Below, piece by piece: positions 18,336-25,099 of a stretch of 64,000 nt of DNA (positions are counted from its first letter, which is position 1; every line of letters begins with the position of its first letter). The notes under the pieces were generated by a model. The model saw only the letters and a list, made by a program, of their open reading frames with translations. It was not told where the DNA came from and ran no database searches. Origin of the DNA: CAG-582 sp964551965 (GTDB lineage Bacteria > Bacillota_I > Bacilli_A > RF39 > UBA660); the NCBI GenBank assembly GCA_964551965.1, contig CAZKFB010000002.1:3629-67628 (forward strand), given 5' to 3'. Made by a program: the position numbers and the translations under genes.

Positions 18336-18857
18336 ATGAAGAATGATTTAAGTTTTGAGGCTATTGCATCAAATATACTTAGTAATAAGAAATTTAATAA
18401 AATATCACTTGAAACTCATCATGGAATGTCAAGAATGGATCATTCTTTGAAAGTTGCAAGATATGTTTATAATATTTCAAAAAAATTACATTTAGATTAT
18501 GAATCAGCTACTAGAGCAGCTATTCTACATGATTTTTTTACAAATGATGAATTGTGTGGAACTAAGGGATTTGCTGAGTTAGTTGTTCACCCATCTATTG
18601 CTTTAGCCAATGCAAAAGGTGAATTTAACCTTAATGAAATAGAGACAAATGCTATTGAAACACATATGTTTCCAGCAAGTTTAAAATTCCCTAAATATAA
18701 GGAAAGCTGGGTATTATCTTTAGTTGATAAGACAATTTCAACTGTTGAATTATTCCAACATAAATTTAAATATACAAGATTTACTAATAAAGTTAAAAAT
18801 AAGTTAGATCTTGCAGGAATATGTGCATATTACATAATAACAATGGGACGCAAATAG
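18336..18857 (+). CDS. HD-domain metal-dependent phosphohydrolase
   Basis: The 173-residue cytoplasmic protein is one small HD domain. Metal ligands are visible as His36 in RMDHSLK, His65-Asp66 in AAILHDFF, and His residues near HPSIA and ETHMFP. This matches short HD hydrolases of low-GC Gram-positives, whose substrates (nucleotides or signalling nucleotides) are mostly unknown. The start is ATG 18336, seven bases after AGGAGTGA. An in-frame TTG upstream at 18294 lies before the promoter and is rejected. The gene's end contributes the left arm of its own terminator. It lies just upstream of tRNA-Arg. Confidence 0.85.
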   Translation: MKNDLSFEAIASNILSNKKFNKISLETHHGMSRMDHSLKVARYVYNISKKLHLDYESATRAAILHDFFTNDELCGTKGFAELVVHPSIALANAKGEFNLNEIETNAIETHMFPASLKFPKYKESWVLSLVDKTISTVELFQHKFKYTRFTNKVKNKLDLAGICAYYIITMGRK

Positions 18858-18876
18858 TTCACATTGTTATTTTTTT
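18837..18876 (+). terminator. Rho-independent terminator overlapping the HD gene's 3' end
   Basis: The stem ATAACAATG (18837-18845) pairs with CATTGTTAT (18862-18870) around a 16-nt loop that contains the stop codon, then a T tract to 18876. Confidence 0.7.
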
Positions 18877-18883
18877 GTGATAA

Positions 18884-18889
18884 TATAAT
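18884..18889 (+). promoter_or_regulatory. -10 element of the tRNA-Arg gene
   Basis: TATAAT ends 5 bp before the mature tRNA 5' end, so the primary transcript would have almost no leader. Confidence 0.5.
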
Positions 18890-18894
18890 TATAT

Positions 18895-18971
18895 GTTCTC
18901 GTAGCTCAGTAGGATAGAGCGTTTGCCTCCTAAGCGAAAGGTCGGGAGTTCGATTCTCCCCGGGAACACCA
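18895..18971 (+). tRNA. tRNA-Arg (anticodon CCT, reads AGG)
   Basis: A full cloverleaf can be drawn over 77 nt. It has a 7-bp acceptor stem (18895-18901 with 18961-18967), D stem GCTC/GAGC, an anticodon stem TTTGC/GCGAA around loop CTCCTAA with anticodon CCT, variable AGGTC, T stem GGGAG/CTCCC with TTCGATT, discriminator A and an encoded CCA. It is a single tRNA gene with its own promoter. No attachment-site duplication or integrase was seen next to it. Confidence 0.97.
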
Positions 18972-19101
18972 TTTATTATAGAATTTTTAATTACAAATTA
19001 TTTACATTGATTTTTAGTGTTCTATGTAAATAAATGTTTATTAACATTAATATAAATATTTCAATAAGGAATCTATACAAATAAGAAAGAATTGGTTGAT
19101 A

Positions 19102-19743
19102 ATGATAAATAAAGTATTGCAAACAGAAAAACGAGTTGTTCTTCCTGTTGAAAATATTCAGCAATTGCCAGAATTACCAGCGGGATGCGAAGTTACTTCC
19201 GCTGCCATTGTAATGAATTATGAAGGTATCAAGGTAGATAAAGTGGAACTTTTATCTTATTTACCAATAATGGAATCAGCTAATGCAAATGGATGTTGGG
19301 AATCACCATGGTGTAAATTCATAGGCAACCCTAAACTTAGTTATTATGGTTGCTATGCACCCGTAATTATCGAAACTTTAAATGTTTTTTTTAAAAACAA
19401 TAACATTGATTATTTTGAAGTAGTTGATATCAGTAATAGTTCAATAAAAGAATTATATGAGCAGATTGACAATGGACATCCAGTTATAGTATGGGCAACA
19501 ATGTTTATGAAAGAATCTTATACTGGAAGATCTTCTTGGACCCTTCAAGACGGAACAAAATTTGATTGGAAATCAAATGAACATTGTTTAGTTCTTATAG
19601 GATATGACAAAGAAAAAAATACAGTTATTTTTTCAGATCCATTTGATAGTAAGGGTACAGTTGAGTATGATGTTGACCTTTTTAACAAAAGATTTACTGA
19701 ACTTTATAATCAGGCTCTTATAATAAGAAGAAAAGGAAAATAG
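19102..19743 (+). CDS. C39-like (papain-fold) family protein without signal peptide
   Basis: The 213-residue protein matches the C39-like peptidase group. It has ELPAGCEVTSA with the nucleophile-type Cys (about residue 31), EHCLVLIGYD with the His, and VIFSDPFD with the Asp. Family members with this pattern are usually exported, but I see no signal peptide or membrane segment at its N-terminus, which begins MINKVLQTEKRVV. The start is ATG 19102, since TTG 19096 is less likely. The ribosome site is weak. It lies alone between tRNA-Arg and the bactofilin-like gene. The substrate is unknown, and a cytoplasmic hydrolase or an intracellular bacteriocin-type protein are options. Confidence 0.7.
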   Translation: MINKVLQTEKRVVLPVENIQQLPELPAGCEVTSAAIVMNYEGIKVDKVELLSYLPIMESANANGCWESPWCKFIGNPKLSYYGCYAPVIIETLNVFFKNNNIDYFEVVDISNSSIKELYEQIDNGHPVIVWATMFMKESYTGRSSWTLQDGTKFDWKSNEHCLVLIGYDKEKNTVIFSDPFDSKGTVEYDVDLFNKRFTELYNQALIIRRKGK

Positions 19744-19844
19744 GAGATAATTAGAATATTATTAAACAAATTCTCTTTATAGGATTGGCTATTATATACT
19801 TCTTGCAATATTTATGATAGAATTATCTTAGAAAGGTGATGTTT

Positions 19845-20909
19845 ATGAAAAAGAGACTTTATACATTTATAGCTACAGTTCTTATGGTATTATTAGTACC
19901 ATCTATGGTAAGTGCAAAAGTTTTAGTTGCTGGTGAAAATACAACTAAATTAGATGGAAAGCACAATGAGTCAAAACTAATATTTGGAAACTCCGTTTAT
20001 AATTCAGCAGAGATTGATGGTTTAGCAATGGTTTTTGGAAATCAAGTTAATGGTGATGGCAAAACTGACATTGGTGGATATGCAGGTAATATTATTACAA
20101 TATCTGATGATGTTAAAAGGGATTTATTCGTTGCTGGTAATATGATTACAATTACTGATAAAGCAAAACTAAATCGTGATTTATTCATAGCTGGTAATAT
20201 GATTACTGTCAGTAGTGATGTTGCAAGAAACTTAAATGTTGCAGGCTCAGTAGTTGATATAAGTGGTATCGAAGTTAAAGGAAATGCTCATATTTATGCT
20301 GATTCAATTATCATTGATGAGAAAACTAAAATAGTTGGAACATTAACAATTGATGAGACTTGTGAAGTTGAAGGCATGACGGCAAGTAACTATGGAAAAC
20401 TTGTAAAAGAAAAATCTGAAGAAGTTGTTGAAGAATCACTTCAAACTAAAATAGTAGATGCTATTATAAGTGTATTAACTAGTTATGTTTCGGCTTTAAT
20501 TATTTTACTATTATTCTCTAAAGTAAGAAAAGCTTTAGATAAAACTAAGTTTGAAGGTAAAACTGTAATTGGTTCTTCATTCAAAGGGTTAGCTGCATTA
20601 ATAGTTGTACCAATTGTTTCTATCTTTGCAATGGTTACTGGTATATTATTACCAATATCATTAATTACATTAGCCCTATATGTATTTGCTATCTATATGG
20701 CTGGTATACTTGCAAGTTATATATTTACTCATAATATTTGGAAATTAAAATTAAAACCAAATTTCTATTTAGAATTATTAGCAGGTATAGTTGTAGTTAA
20801 AGTATTATCATATGTACCATATGTTGGTGGATTAGTTGGTGCTGTAATGTTATTCTATGGACTTGGACTAATTTGTGAACTTGTACTTGGCTTAATTAAG
20901 AATAAGTAA
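19845..20909 (+). CDS. Bactofilin-like (polymer-forming) membrane protein
   Basis: The 354-residue protein has a signal peptide (ends near SMVSAK). A repetitive beta-helical region follows (about 25-180), with recurring motifs of the form DLFVAGNMITI, DLFIAGNMITV and NLNVAGSVVDI. These resemble polymer-forming cytoskeletal domains. The C-terminal half holds about five hydrophobic segments (about 200-350). This arrangement, with an exported bactofilin-type domain tied to a polytopic membrane part, is known in low-GC Gram-positives but uncharacterised. The start is ATG 19845, seven bases after GAAAGGTG. A GTG and an ATG just upstream overlap the ribosome site. It is a single-gene unit. Confidence 0.75.
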   Translation: MKKRLYTFIATVLMVLLVPSMVSAKVLVAGENTTKLDGKHNESKLIFGNSVYNSAEIDGLAMVFGNQVNGDGKTDIGGYAGNIITISDDVKRDLFVAGNMITITDKAKLNRDLFIAGNMITVSSDVARNLNVAGSVVDISGIEVKGNAHIYADSIIIDEKTKIVGTLTIDETCEVEGMTASNYGKLVKEKSEEVVEESLQTKIVDAIISVLTSYVSALIILLLFSKVRKALDKTKFEGKTVIGSSFKGLAALIVVPIVSIFAMVTGILLPISLITLALYVFAIYMAGILASYIFTHNIWKLKLKPNFYLELLAGIVVVKVLSYVPYVGGLVGAVMLFYGLGLICELVLGLIKNK

Positions 20910-20913
20910 TAAA

Positions 20914-20938
20914 GAAGATAACTAAAGTTATCTTTTTT
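20914..20938 (+). terminator. Rho-independent terminator
   Basis: The stem AGATAACT (20916-20923) pairs with AGTTATCT (20926-20933) and is followed by T to 20938. Confidence 0.75.
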
Positions 20939-20951
20939 ATATTATTTATTG

Positions 20952-20984
20952 AAATAAGGACTAATTACATAGTCCTTATTTTAT
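20952..20984. terminator. Second hairpin, possible bidirectional terminator
   Basis: An 11-bp stem (20952-20962 with 20971-20981) has an 8-nt loop. It lies between the bactofilin-like gene and the CotD-like gene, 14 bp after the first terminator. It may be a backup terminator or the leader structure of the next gene. Confidence 0.55.
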
Positions 20985-21020
20985 TGCTTGCATATTATAA
21001 GGTAGAAAGGGGAATCGTTT

Positions 21021-21293
21021 ATGAATCCAAGATGTTATGAACAAGAAATGAAGACTACCGATCCAAATATGCAAGAAGCAGTGAATCCCGGTTGTCCATG
21101 TCCTCCAGTATATGAATGTCCAGAGACAAGAGTATGTGAGAGATATATCATGCATGAAGTTCCACACGTTATTCCAGTACATACTAAAATAGTAAATCAT
21201 CATATAATTCGCCATACATATACACCATGCTTTACTATGAGTGAATGTGACACATGTGAACACGTATATGATCCTTGCTGCAAAAACTTCTAG
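21021..21293 (+). CDS. Small Cys/His-rich protein resembling spore coat CotD family
   Basis: The 90-residue protein has nine Cys and six His. Its middle part, HVIPVHTKIVNHHIIRHTYT, matches the pattern of CotD-type coat proteins (VPHxHPxHTTNVNHxxxxHxHYxP). The Cys clusters PGCPCPP, CDTC and DPCC flank it and could bind metal or form cross-links. ATG 21021 follows AAAGGGGA at good spacing. It is a single gene between two terminators. CotD proteins are spore coat components in Bacillus. No sporulation genes are visible in this window, so a coat role cannot be claimed. A metal-binding or envelope protein is an alternative. Confidence 0.6.
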   Translation: MNPRCYEQEMKTTDPNMQEAVNPGCPCPPVYECPETRVCERYIMHEVPHVIPVHTKIVNHHIIRHTYTPCFTMSECDTCEHVYDPCCKNF

Positions 21294-21315
21294 AAATAGA
21301 AGTTTTAATTTTTTT
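21283..21315 (+). terminator. Rho-independent terminator after CotD-like gene
   Basis: A 10-bp stem (21283-21292 with 21297-21306) has a GAAA tetraloop and is followed by T residues. The stop codon lies in it. Confidence 0.85.
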
Positions 21316-21403
21316 AACAGAAATTAATCAGTAATTGATCAGTGAATGATATTCACATTTTATTTATTAGCTATATAATATAGTAGGATGGTCGAAATGG
21401 GAT

Positions 21404-21432
21404 TTGACAAATCATATTAAATAGAATAGAAT
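21404..21432 (+). promoter_or_regulatory. Promoter: TTGACA, 17 bp, TAGAAT
   Basis: A perfect -35 box (21404-21409) and TAGAAT (21427-21432) are 17 bp apart. The predicted transcript starts near 21439, just inside the inverted repeat described next. Confidence 0.7.
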
Positions 21433-21497
21433 ATTCCCCGTAGTAAAAATAAATGGATAGTTGTAGTAAACCTACAACTTTTTTTAGGGGGAATATT
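21430..21497 (+). promoter_or_regulatory. Leader with nested inverted repeats, candidate attenuator
   Basis: A 10-bp outer repeat (21430-21439 with 21488-21497) encloses an inner terminator-type hairpin (21459-21485). The right outer arm contains the AGGGGGA ribosome-site-like sequence. If transcription began farther upstream (a TATAAT lies at 21374-21379), the outer stem would form in RNA. From the 21404 promoter only the right arm would be present. This suggests two promoters with different leader structures. It is inferred from sequence alone. Confidence 0.5.
21459..21485 (+). terminator. Internal terminator hairpin in the leader
   Basis: The stem AGTTGTAG (21459-21466) pairs with CTACAACT (21472-21479) around a 5-nt loop, followed by a seven-T tract. 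It sits between the promoter and the first gene of the cluster, so it should act as an attenuator. Confidence 0.7.
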
Positions 21498-21531
21498 AAC
21501 GGAAGAAACTAAATTAAAACCAAAGCATATT

Positions 21532-21951
21532 ATGGACAAGAGAATTATGGATTTGTTCGATTATGGAGAATGTTTAAAAAAAGTTGATAGACTTTTATTA
21601 GAATATGAAAGAGCATCATATCGACTTACTGGAGATATGAAAAGCTCGTTTGGAATAAATATAAGCAATAAAGGTTATAATAATAATAGAGTATTAAACA
21701 ATGTTATTAAAACAATCGAAAGTGAAGAAGAATACACTTATATTTCAAACAAGTTTAAGATGGCTTTTGAGACATTCTGCGAAATTGAAAAAGAATATTT
21801 TATGAGATGTATGTTATATCGCAATGTGACTGATGAACAATTCTCTGAAGTAATGAATATTTCCATAATGAATATGCGAAAAATTAAAAAGAGTGTAGTA
21901 TTTAAAATAACGGAAGCTTTTTCCATATCGGTTATGAAAGGAGAATTATGA
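21532..21951 (+). CDS. Small protein with sigma-region-4-like C-terminal helices
   Basis: The 139-residue, charged, helical cytoplasmic protein has a C-terminal part (about 98-135, RNVTDEQFSEVMNISIMNMR) that reads like a helix-turn-helix of the sigma region 4 or phage ArpU/RinA kind. The family call is weak. ATG 21532 lacks a near ribosome site. A second ATG at 21547 is possible, and the AGGGGGA at 21486 is too far for either. The gene is preceded by an attenuator-like leader and overlaps the next small gene by ATGA, so it heads a cluster leading to the thioester adhesin and sortase. A regulator of that cluster is a reasonable guess. Confidence 0.55.
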   Translation: MDKRIMDLFDYGECLKKVDRLLLEYERASYRLTGDMKSSFGINISNKGYNNNRVLNNVIKTIESEEEYTYISNKFKMAFETFCEIEKEYFMRCMLYRNVTDEQFSEVMNISIMNMRKIKKSVVFKITEAFSISVMKGEL

Positions 21952-22061
21952 TTTATACATTAATCTTTTTATTATTAGTTTTTGTATTTAGTTGTATGAA
22001 AATGTCTAGCTATTGTTCTAGACAAGAAGAATATAGAGAAAGGAGGGACTTACATTTGTAA
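21948..22061 (+). CDS. 37-residue membrane peptide
   Basis: This small frame starts at an ATG that overlaps the previous stop (ATGA), with AAAGGAGAA at ideal distance. It encodes a peptide with one hydrophobic segment (IYTLIFLLLVFVFSC) and a short, very charged tail ending in RQEEYRERRDLHL. The strong ribosome site and the coupling support real translation. It ends inside the hairpin that precedes the adhesin gene, so its translation could disturb that hairpin. The Cys after the hydrophobic stretch is lipobox-like but weak. Function is unknown, possibly a leader peptide. Confidence 0.55.
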   Translation: MIYTLIFLLLVFVFSCMKMSSYCSRQEEYRERRDLHL

Positions 22062-22071
22062 GTCTTTTTAT
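22039..22071 (+). promoter_or_regulatory. Ribosome site separated from its start codon by a hairpin
   Basis: AAAGGAGG (22039-22046) is followed by a perfect 7-bp hairpin (22047-22053 with 22058-22064) and a T-rich 7-nt stretch before ATG 22072. Counted through the hairpin, the ribosome-site to start distance is 25 nt. With the hairpin folded it is about 7 nt. The hairpin with its T run also looks like a terminator, so it may act in transcription, translation or both. Confidence 0.6.
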
Positions 22072-24228
22072 ATGAAAAAAATAATTAAATATATGGCATT
22101 TATATTAGCTGTTTTCTTAATAAATATCAGTAGTATAAATGCCGAAGAATATAAAGGAGTTATTGAAAAAGGGGAACCTATTAAAGGTGTTTATTATTAT
22201 AAGACAAGACAGGATACTGAAGATGTAAAATATCCAACCCATGAATTTCATGAAGCAGCTTATATATATCGTGATTCCATTAACCACAATATCGTATATT
22301 GTATAGAATCATGGCAACACCTAACGGGAGCAACGACAAATGACTATAGAGTATATGATCACAATGTAAAAGAAACTAATTTATCTGATAGCTTAATTGA
22401 TGAATTAAATCTAGTTGCTTATTATGGATATGGTTATAAGGATGATAAATACGATCATACAAGTCCTGAATGGTATGCAGTAACACAAGCTCTTATTTGG
22501 CAATTACAAGCGCCAAACTATAGACATTATATTACTAATAGTATTTCGTCAACAAAACAAAGTTTTGAGTATGATAAAAAAATAAACGAGTTAAAGAAAC
22601 TCGTAAGTGTTCATAAGTGGAATCTTTTTCTAAGTAATATTGATATGGAAATTAATACAGTAGAAGAGGAAGAGGAAAAAACAGGGAACTTAAAGTTTTA
22701 TGAAATTGATAAATATGATGAAGGAATAGATGTATCTATTGAGGATCAAAAAGTAATAATTAAATCATTAAATAAAGCGGGAAATTTTTCCTATTCCTTA
22801 AGAAGAAAGTTTAATAAATGGAATAAAAAAATGAAAATATATGTCAGTGATAAATATCAAAATGTCTTAGAGCCTGGAGACATGGAAGATGATGTCGTAA
22901 CCAAAAATGTTAAAGTTAAAGACCATGTCCTAAGCTTTATTGTATATGCATTAGTTCCTCAGCAATATACGGAAGATAAACGTAATGTATCTAGAAGTTA
23001 TTTTTTCCCAGATGTTGAAGTAACTATAAAGGTAAAGAAAGACATATATGATGGAGCAGGTAATTTAATTTATAAAAAGGGTAGTATTTATTCTACAGAA
23101 AAGAGTATTGTTGGTTATTCGAATATTCATGTACCATCCGGGACTTTTGAATTAGAGACCATTACTAATATTCCGGGCTTTAAAAGTGCACAAAAAATTG
23201 TCGAGATAAACGATAAAGATGAATCAACTATTTTAGTGTTAGATATGAGTAAGTTTGTGTTTAATTTAGACAAAACTCTAGAGGTAATGCAAGATAATGG
23301 AACAGTATCTCATATTCCAGGACAAAATATATCGTTTGGTTTATATGCTAACGAAGATATAAAGAATATATTTGGGGGAACATTCTTAAAGAAAGATCAA
23401 TTACTTGCAACTTTTAATACTGACGAACATGGAAAAATTCATAAAACTCAAAGTTTTATATTACCAGGCAAATATTACTTAAAAGAGATCACAGAATTAG
23501 ATGATTATGAACTTAATAATCAAAAGTACGAAGTAACTCTGTCTTATCCTGAAGAGTATCAAGATTCTATTGAATTAGAAGAAATTAAAGTTGAAAACAA
23601 ACTTAAAACAGGTATATTAGAGATTACAAAATTGGATGCTAATAAACTATTCCCATTAGAAAATGTAACTTATTCCCTTTATAGTAAAGACAAAAGTTTA
23701 ATTGAAACAAAATCGACAAATGAATATGGAAAAGTAAAATTTGATGTAAAAGTTGGAGAATATTTTATAAAGGAAAATACAGCTTTAGATGGATATCTAA
23801 AAGATGATAAAACATACTATGTAAAAGTAGATCATGCTAATTTAAATCCTACATATAAATTGTTAAATGAGAAAATAGAAAACGAAAAAGAACCTGATAA
23901 ACCAACTGAACCGGAAATCCCTGAAGAACCAAAAGATCCTGAAGAACCCAAAGATCCTGAAGAACCAAAAGAAGAAATAGAAAAGCCAATTGAAAAACCG
24001 GAAGATAAAATCGAAATACCGGAAGATAAAGAACAACCAATTATTCCGGAAGATGAAGATAAAGAACCTATTGGTAATAGAGTAGATGAAGAGCCTACTT
24101 ATGATTCAAATGAGGAGGAAGGTCTAATTGTTAACGTACCTAGTACTAATGTATATAATTATTTTTCTATATTATTATTTCTATTAAGTATAACCATTAT
24201 ATCTTTAAGAATATGTTTAAAAGATTAA
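22072..24228 (+). CDS. Thioester-domain surface adhesin with SpaA-like domains and sortase signal
   Basis: The 718-residue protein has a signal peptide (about 1-24) and a thioester (TQXA) domain. The cross-link pair is visible as Cys77 in VYCIES and Gln139 in AVTQALIWQ. Such domains bind host surfaces covalently. A linker region follows, then two SpaA/Cna-B-like domains (about 400-510 and 515-600), the second with ITKLDANK and FIKENTALDGY as isopeptide-type Lys and Glu. A Pro/Glu/Lys repeat stalk (about 605-665) leads to the sorting signal VPSTN (689-693), a hydrophobic stretch and a short tail. The next gene is its sortase, overlapping by 16 bp. The start is supported by the signal peptide. 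Confidence 0.88.
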   Translation: MKKIIKYMAFILAVFLINISSINAEEYKGVIEKGEPIKGVYYYKTRQDTEDVKYPTHEFHEAAYIYRDSINHNIVYCIESWQHLTGATTNDYRVYDHNVKETNLSDSLIDELNLVAYYGYGYKDDKYDHTSPEWYAVTQALIWQLQAPNYRHYITNSISSTKQSFEYDKKINELKKLVSVHKWNLFLSNIDMEINTVEEEEEKTGNLKFYEIDKYDEGIDVSIEDQKVIIKSLNKAGNFSYSLRRKFNKWNKKMKIYVSDKYQNVLEPGDMEDDVVTKNVKVKDHVLSFIVYALVPQQYTEDKRNVSRSYFFPDVEVTIKVKKDIYDGAGNLIYKKGSIYSTEKSIVGYSNIHVPSGTFELETITNIPGFKSAQKIVEINDKDESTILVLDMSKFVFNLDKTLEVMQDNGTVSHIPGQNISFGLYANEDIKNIFGGTFLKKDQLLATFNTDEHGKIHKTQSFILPGKYYLKEITELDDYELNNQKYEVTLSYPEEYQDSIELEEIKVENKLKTGILEITKLDANKLFPLENVTYSLYSKDKSLIETKSTNEYGKVKFDVKVGEYFIKENTALDGYLKDDKTYYVKVDHANLNPTYKLLNEKIENEKEPDKPTEPEIPEEPKDPEEPKDPEEPKEEIEKPIEKPEDKIEIPEDKEQPIIPEDEDKEPIGNRVDEEPTYDSNEEEGLIVNVPSTNVYNYFSILLFLLSITIISLRICLKD
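23920..23973 (+). repeat. Three 18-bp tandem repeats encoding PEEPKD
   Basis: The units begin at 23920, 23938 and 23956 and lie in the stalk region of the adhesin. The third is imperfect at its end. Confidence 0.8.
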
Positions 24229-24740
24229 TTATTTCTATATTAATCATTATAATAAATATATTATCTCTATCTATAATAAGTGATAATACATTTATTGAAC
24301 CAAATATAGAAAACAATGAAATAATAGAGAATAAGAAAGATTATTTAGGTATAATAGAAATCCCTAAACTAAAATTAAAGAGATATTTCTATAAAGTAGA
24401 TGATGAAAAGAATACTGTAGAAAAAAATATCATGCTTATTGAAAAATCATCTATGCCTAATGAAAAGAATGGCAATATCATATTTGCGGCTCATCGGGGG
24501 AGATCAAAAGTTGCCTTCTTTGATAAACTTCATTTAATTGAATATGGAGATGAGATAATCATATATTACAATAACAAAAAATATACATATCAATATAACA
24601 ATAGATATGATGTTCCCAAAAATGGTCATATCAAAATAATAAGAGATTTAAATAAAACATCTATTACTTTAATTACTTGTAAAAAAGGTACAAGTAAGCA
24701 AACTGTGTTCATCGGTTATTTAACAGACAATAATTCGTAA
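24213..24740 (+). CDS. Sortase, probable partner of the adjacent adhesin
   Basis: The 175-residue membrane-anchored transpeptidase has an N-terminal hydrophobic anchor (about 5-22), then the sortase barrel with GIIEIPKL, catalytic His94 in AAHRG and Cys156 in TLITC. The arginine that normally follows the Cys by about 8-13 residues is not found. The matching stretch reads KKGTSKQTVFIG, with Gln163 or a Lys at that site. The small size and TLITC suggest a class D or A type. It overlaps the adhesin gene by 16 bp, so it probably anchors that protein at VPSTN. Activity without the Arg is uncertain. Confidence 0.85.
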   Translation: MFKRLIISILIIIINILSLSIISDNTFIEPNIENNEIIENKKDYLGIIEIPKLKLKRYFYKVDDEKNTVEKNIMLIEKSSMPNEKNGNIIFAAHRGRSKVAFFDKLHLIEYGDEIIIYYNNKKYTYQYNNRYDVPKNGHIKIIRDLNKTSITLITCKKGTSKQTVFIGYLTDNNS

Positions 24741-24819
24741 AAAATGTGTAAATATTTTCTCGCTTTTGTTTAAAGATAAGTATTTATATAGTATATTATT
24801 ACTATAGGAGAGTGAAATA

Positions 24820-25020
24820 ATGATTTATCCATCTATTGATAAGATATTGAATACAGTAGATTCTAAATACATACTTGTTCATGTTGCGTCTAGAAGAAGT
24901 AAACAAATGAAAGAAACTGGACATTTACAAATGAAAGAGTCTGAATATGTATCAAAAAGAGAACTTGGTAGAGCATTGGAAGAAGTAGAAAAAGGATTAA
25001 TCAAAATCGAAAAAAAATAA
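24820..25020 (+). CDS. rpoZ: RNA polymerase omega subunit
   Basis: The 66-residue protein matches the omega subunit, which helps assembly of the beta-prime subunit in RNA polymerase. It begins with MIYPSIDKILNTVDSKYILV and a following HVASRRSKQ, and contains YVSKRELGRALEEVEKG, a typical C-terminal signature. The length is usual for Bacillota. ATG 24820 follows AGGAGAGTGA. It is a single gene, not joined to gmk or coaBC as in Bacillus. The left arm of its terminator is in the last codons. Confidence 0.93.
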   Translation: MIYPSIDKILNTVDSKYILVHVASRRSKQMKETGHLQMKESEYVSKRELGRALEEVEKGLIKIEKK

Positions 25021-25031
25021 TCCTTTTTTTT
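24990..25031 (+). terminator. Rho-independent terminator after rpoZ
   Basis: The stem AAAAGGATTA (24990-24999) pairs with TAATCCTTTT (25018-25027) around an 18-nt A-rich loop, then T residues. Confidence 0.65.
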
Positions 25032-25099
25032 ATGTAAAAAAGCATCTTTCTCTATTGTTTTGCATATATATTATTGTTAAACTTATAATAGGTGATAAT

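Noticed and set aside
18895..19100. tRNA-Arg as an integration site for a mobile element
   Set aside because: No integrase, no repeated tRNA 3' end and no change in gene type were seen downstream.
21404..21497. Known riboswitch class in the leader before 21532
   Set aside because: I could not match the conserved cores of common riboswitches. Only nested inverted repeats and a terminator are visible.
25055..25099. TTG 25055 as the start of the P-type ATPase
   Set aside because: It would put AGGTGAT inside the gene. ATG 25100 right after it gives the usual N-terminus.
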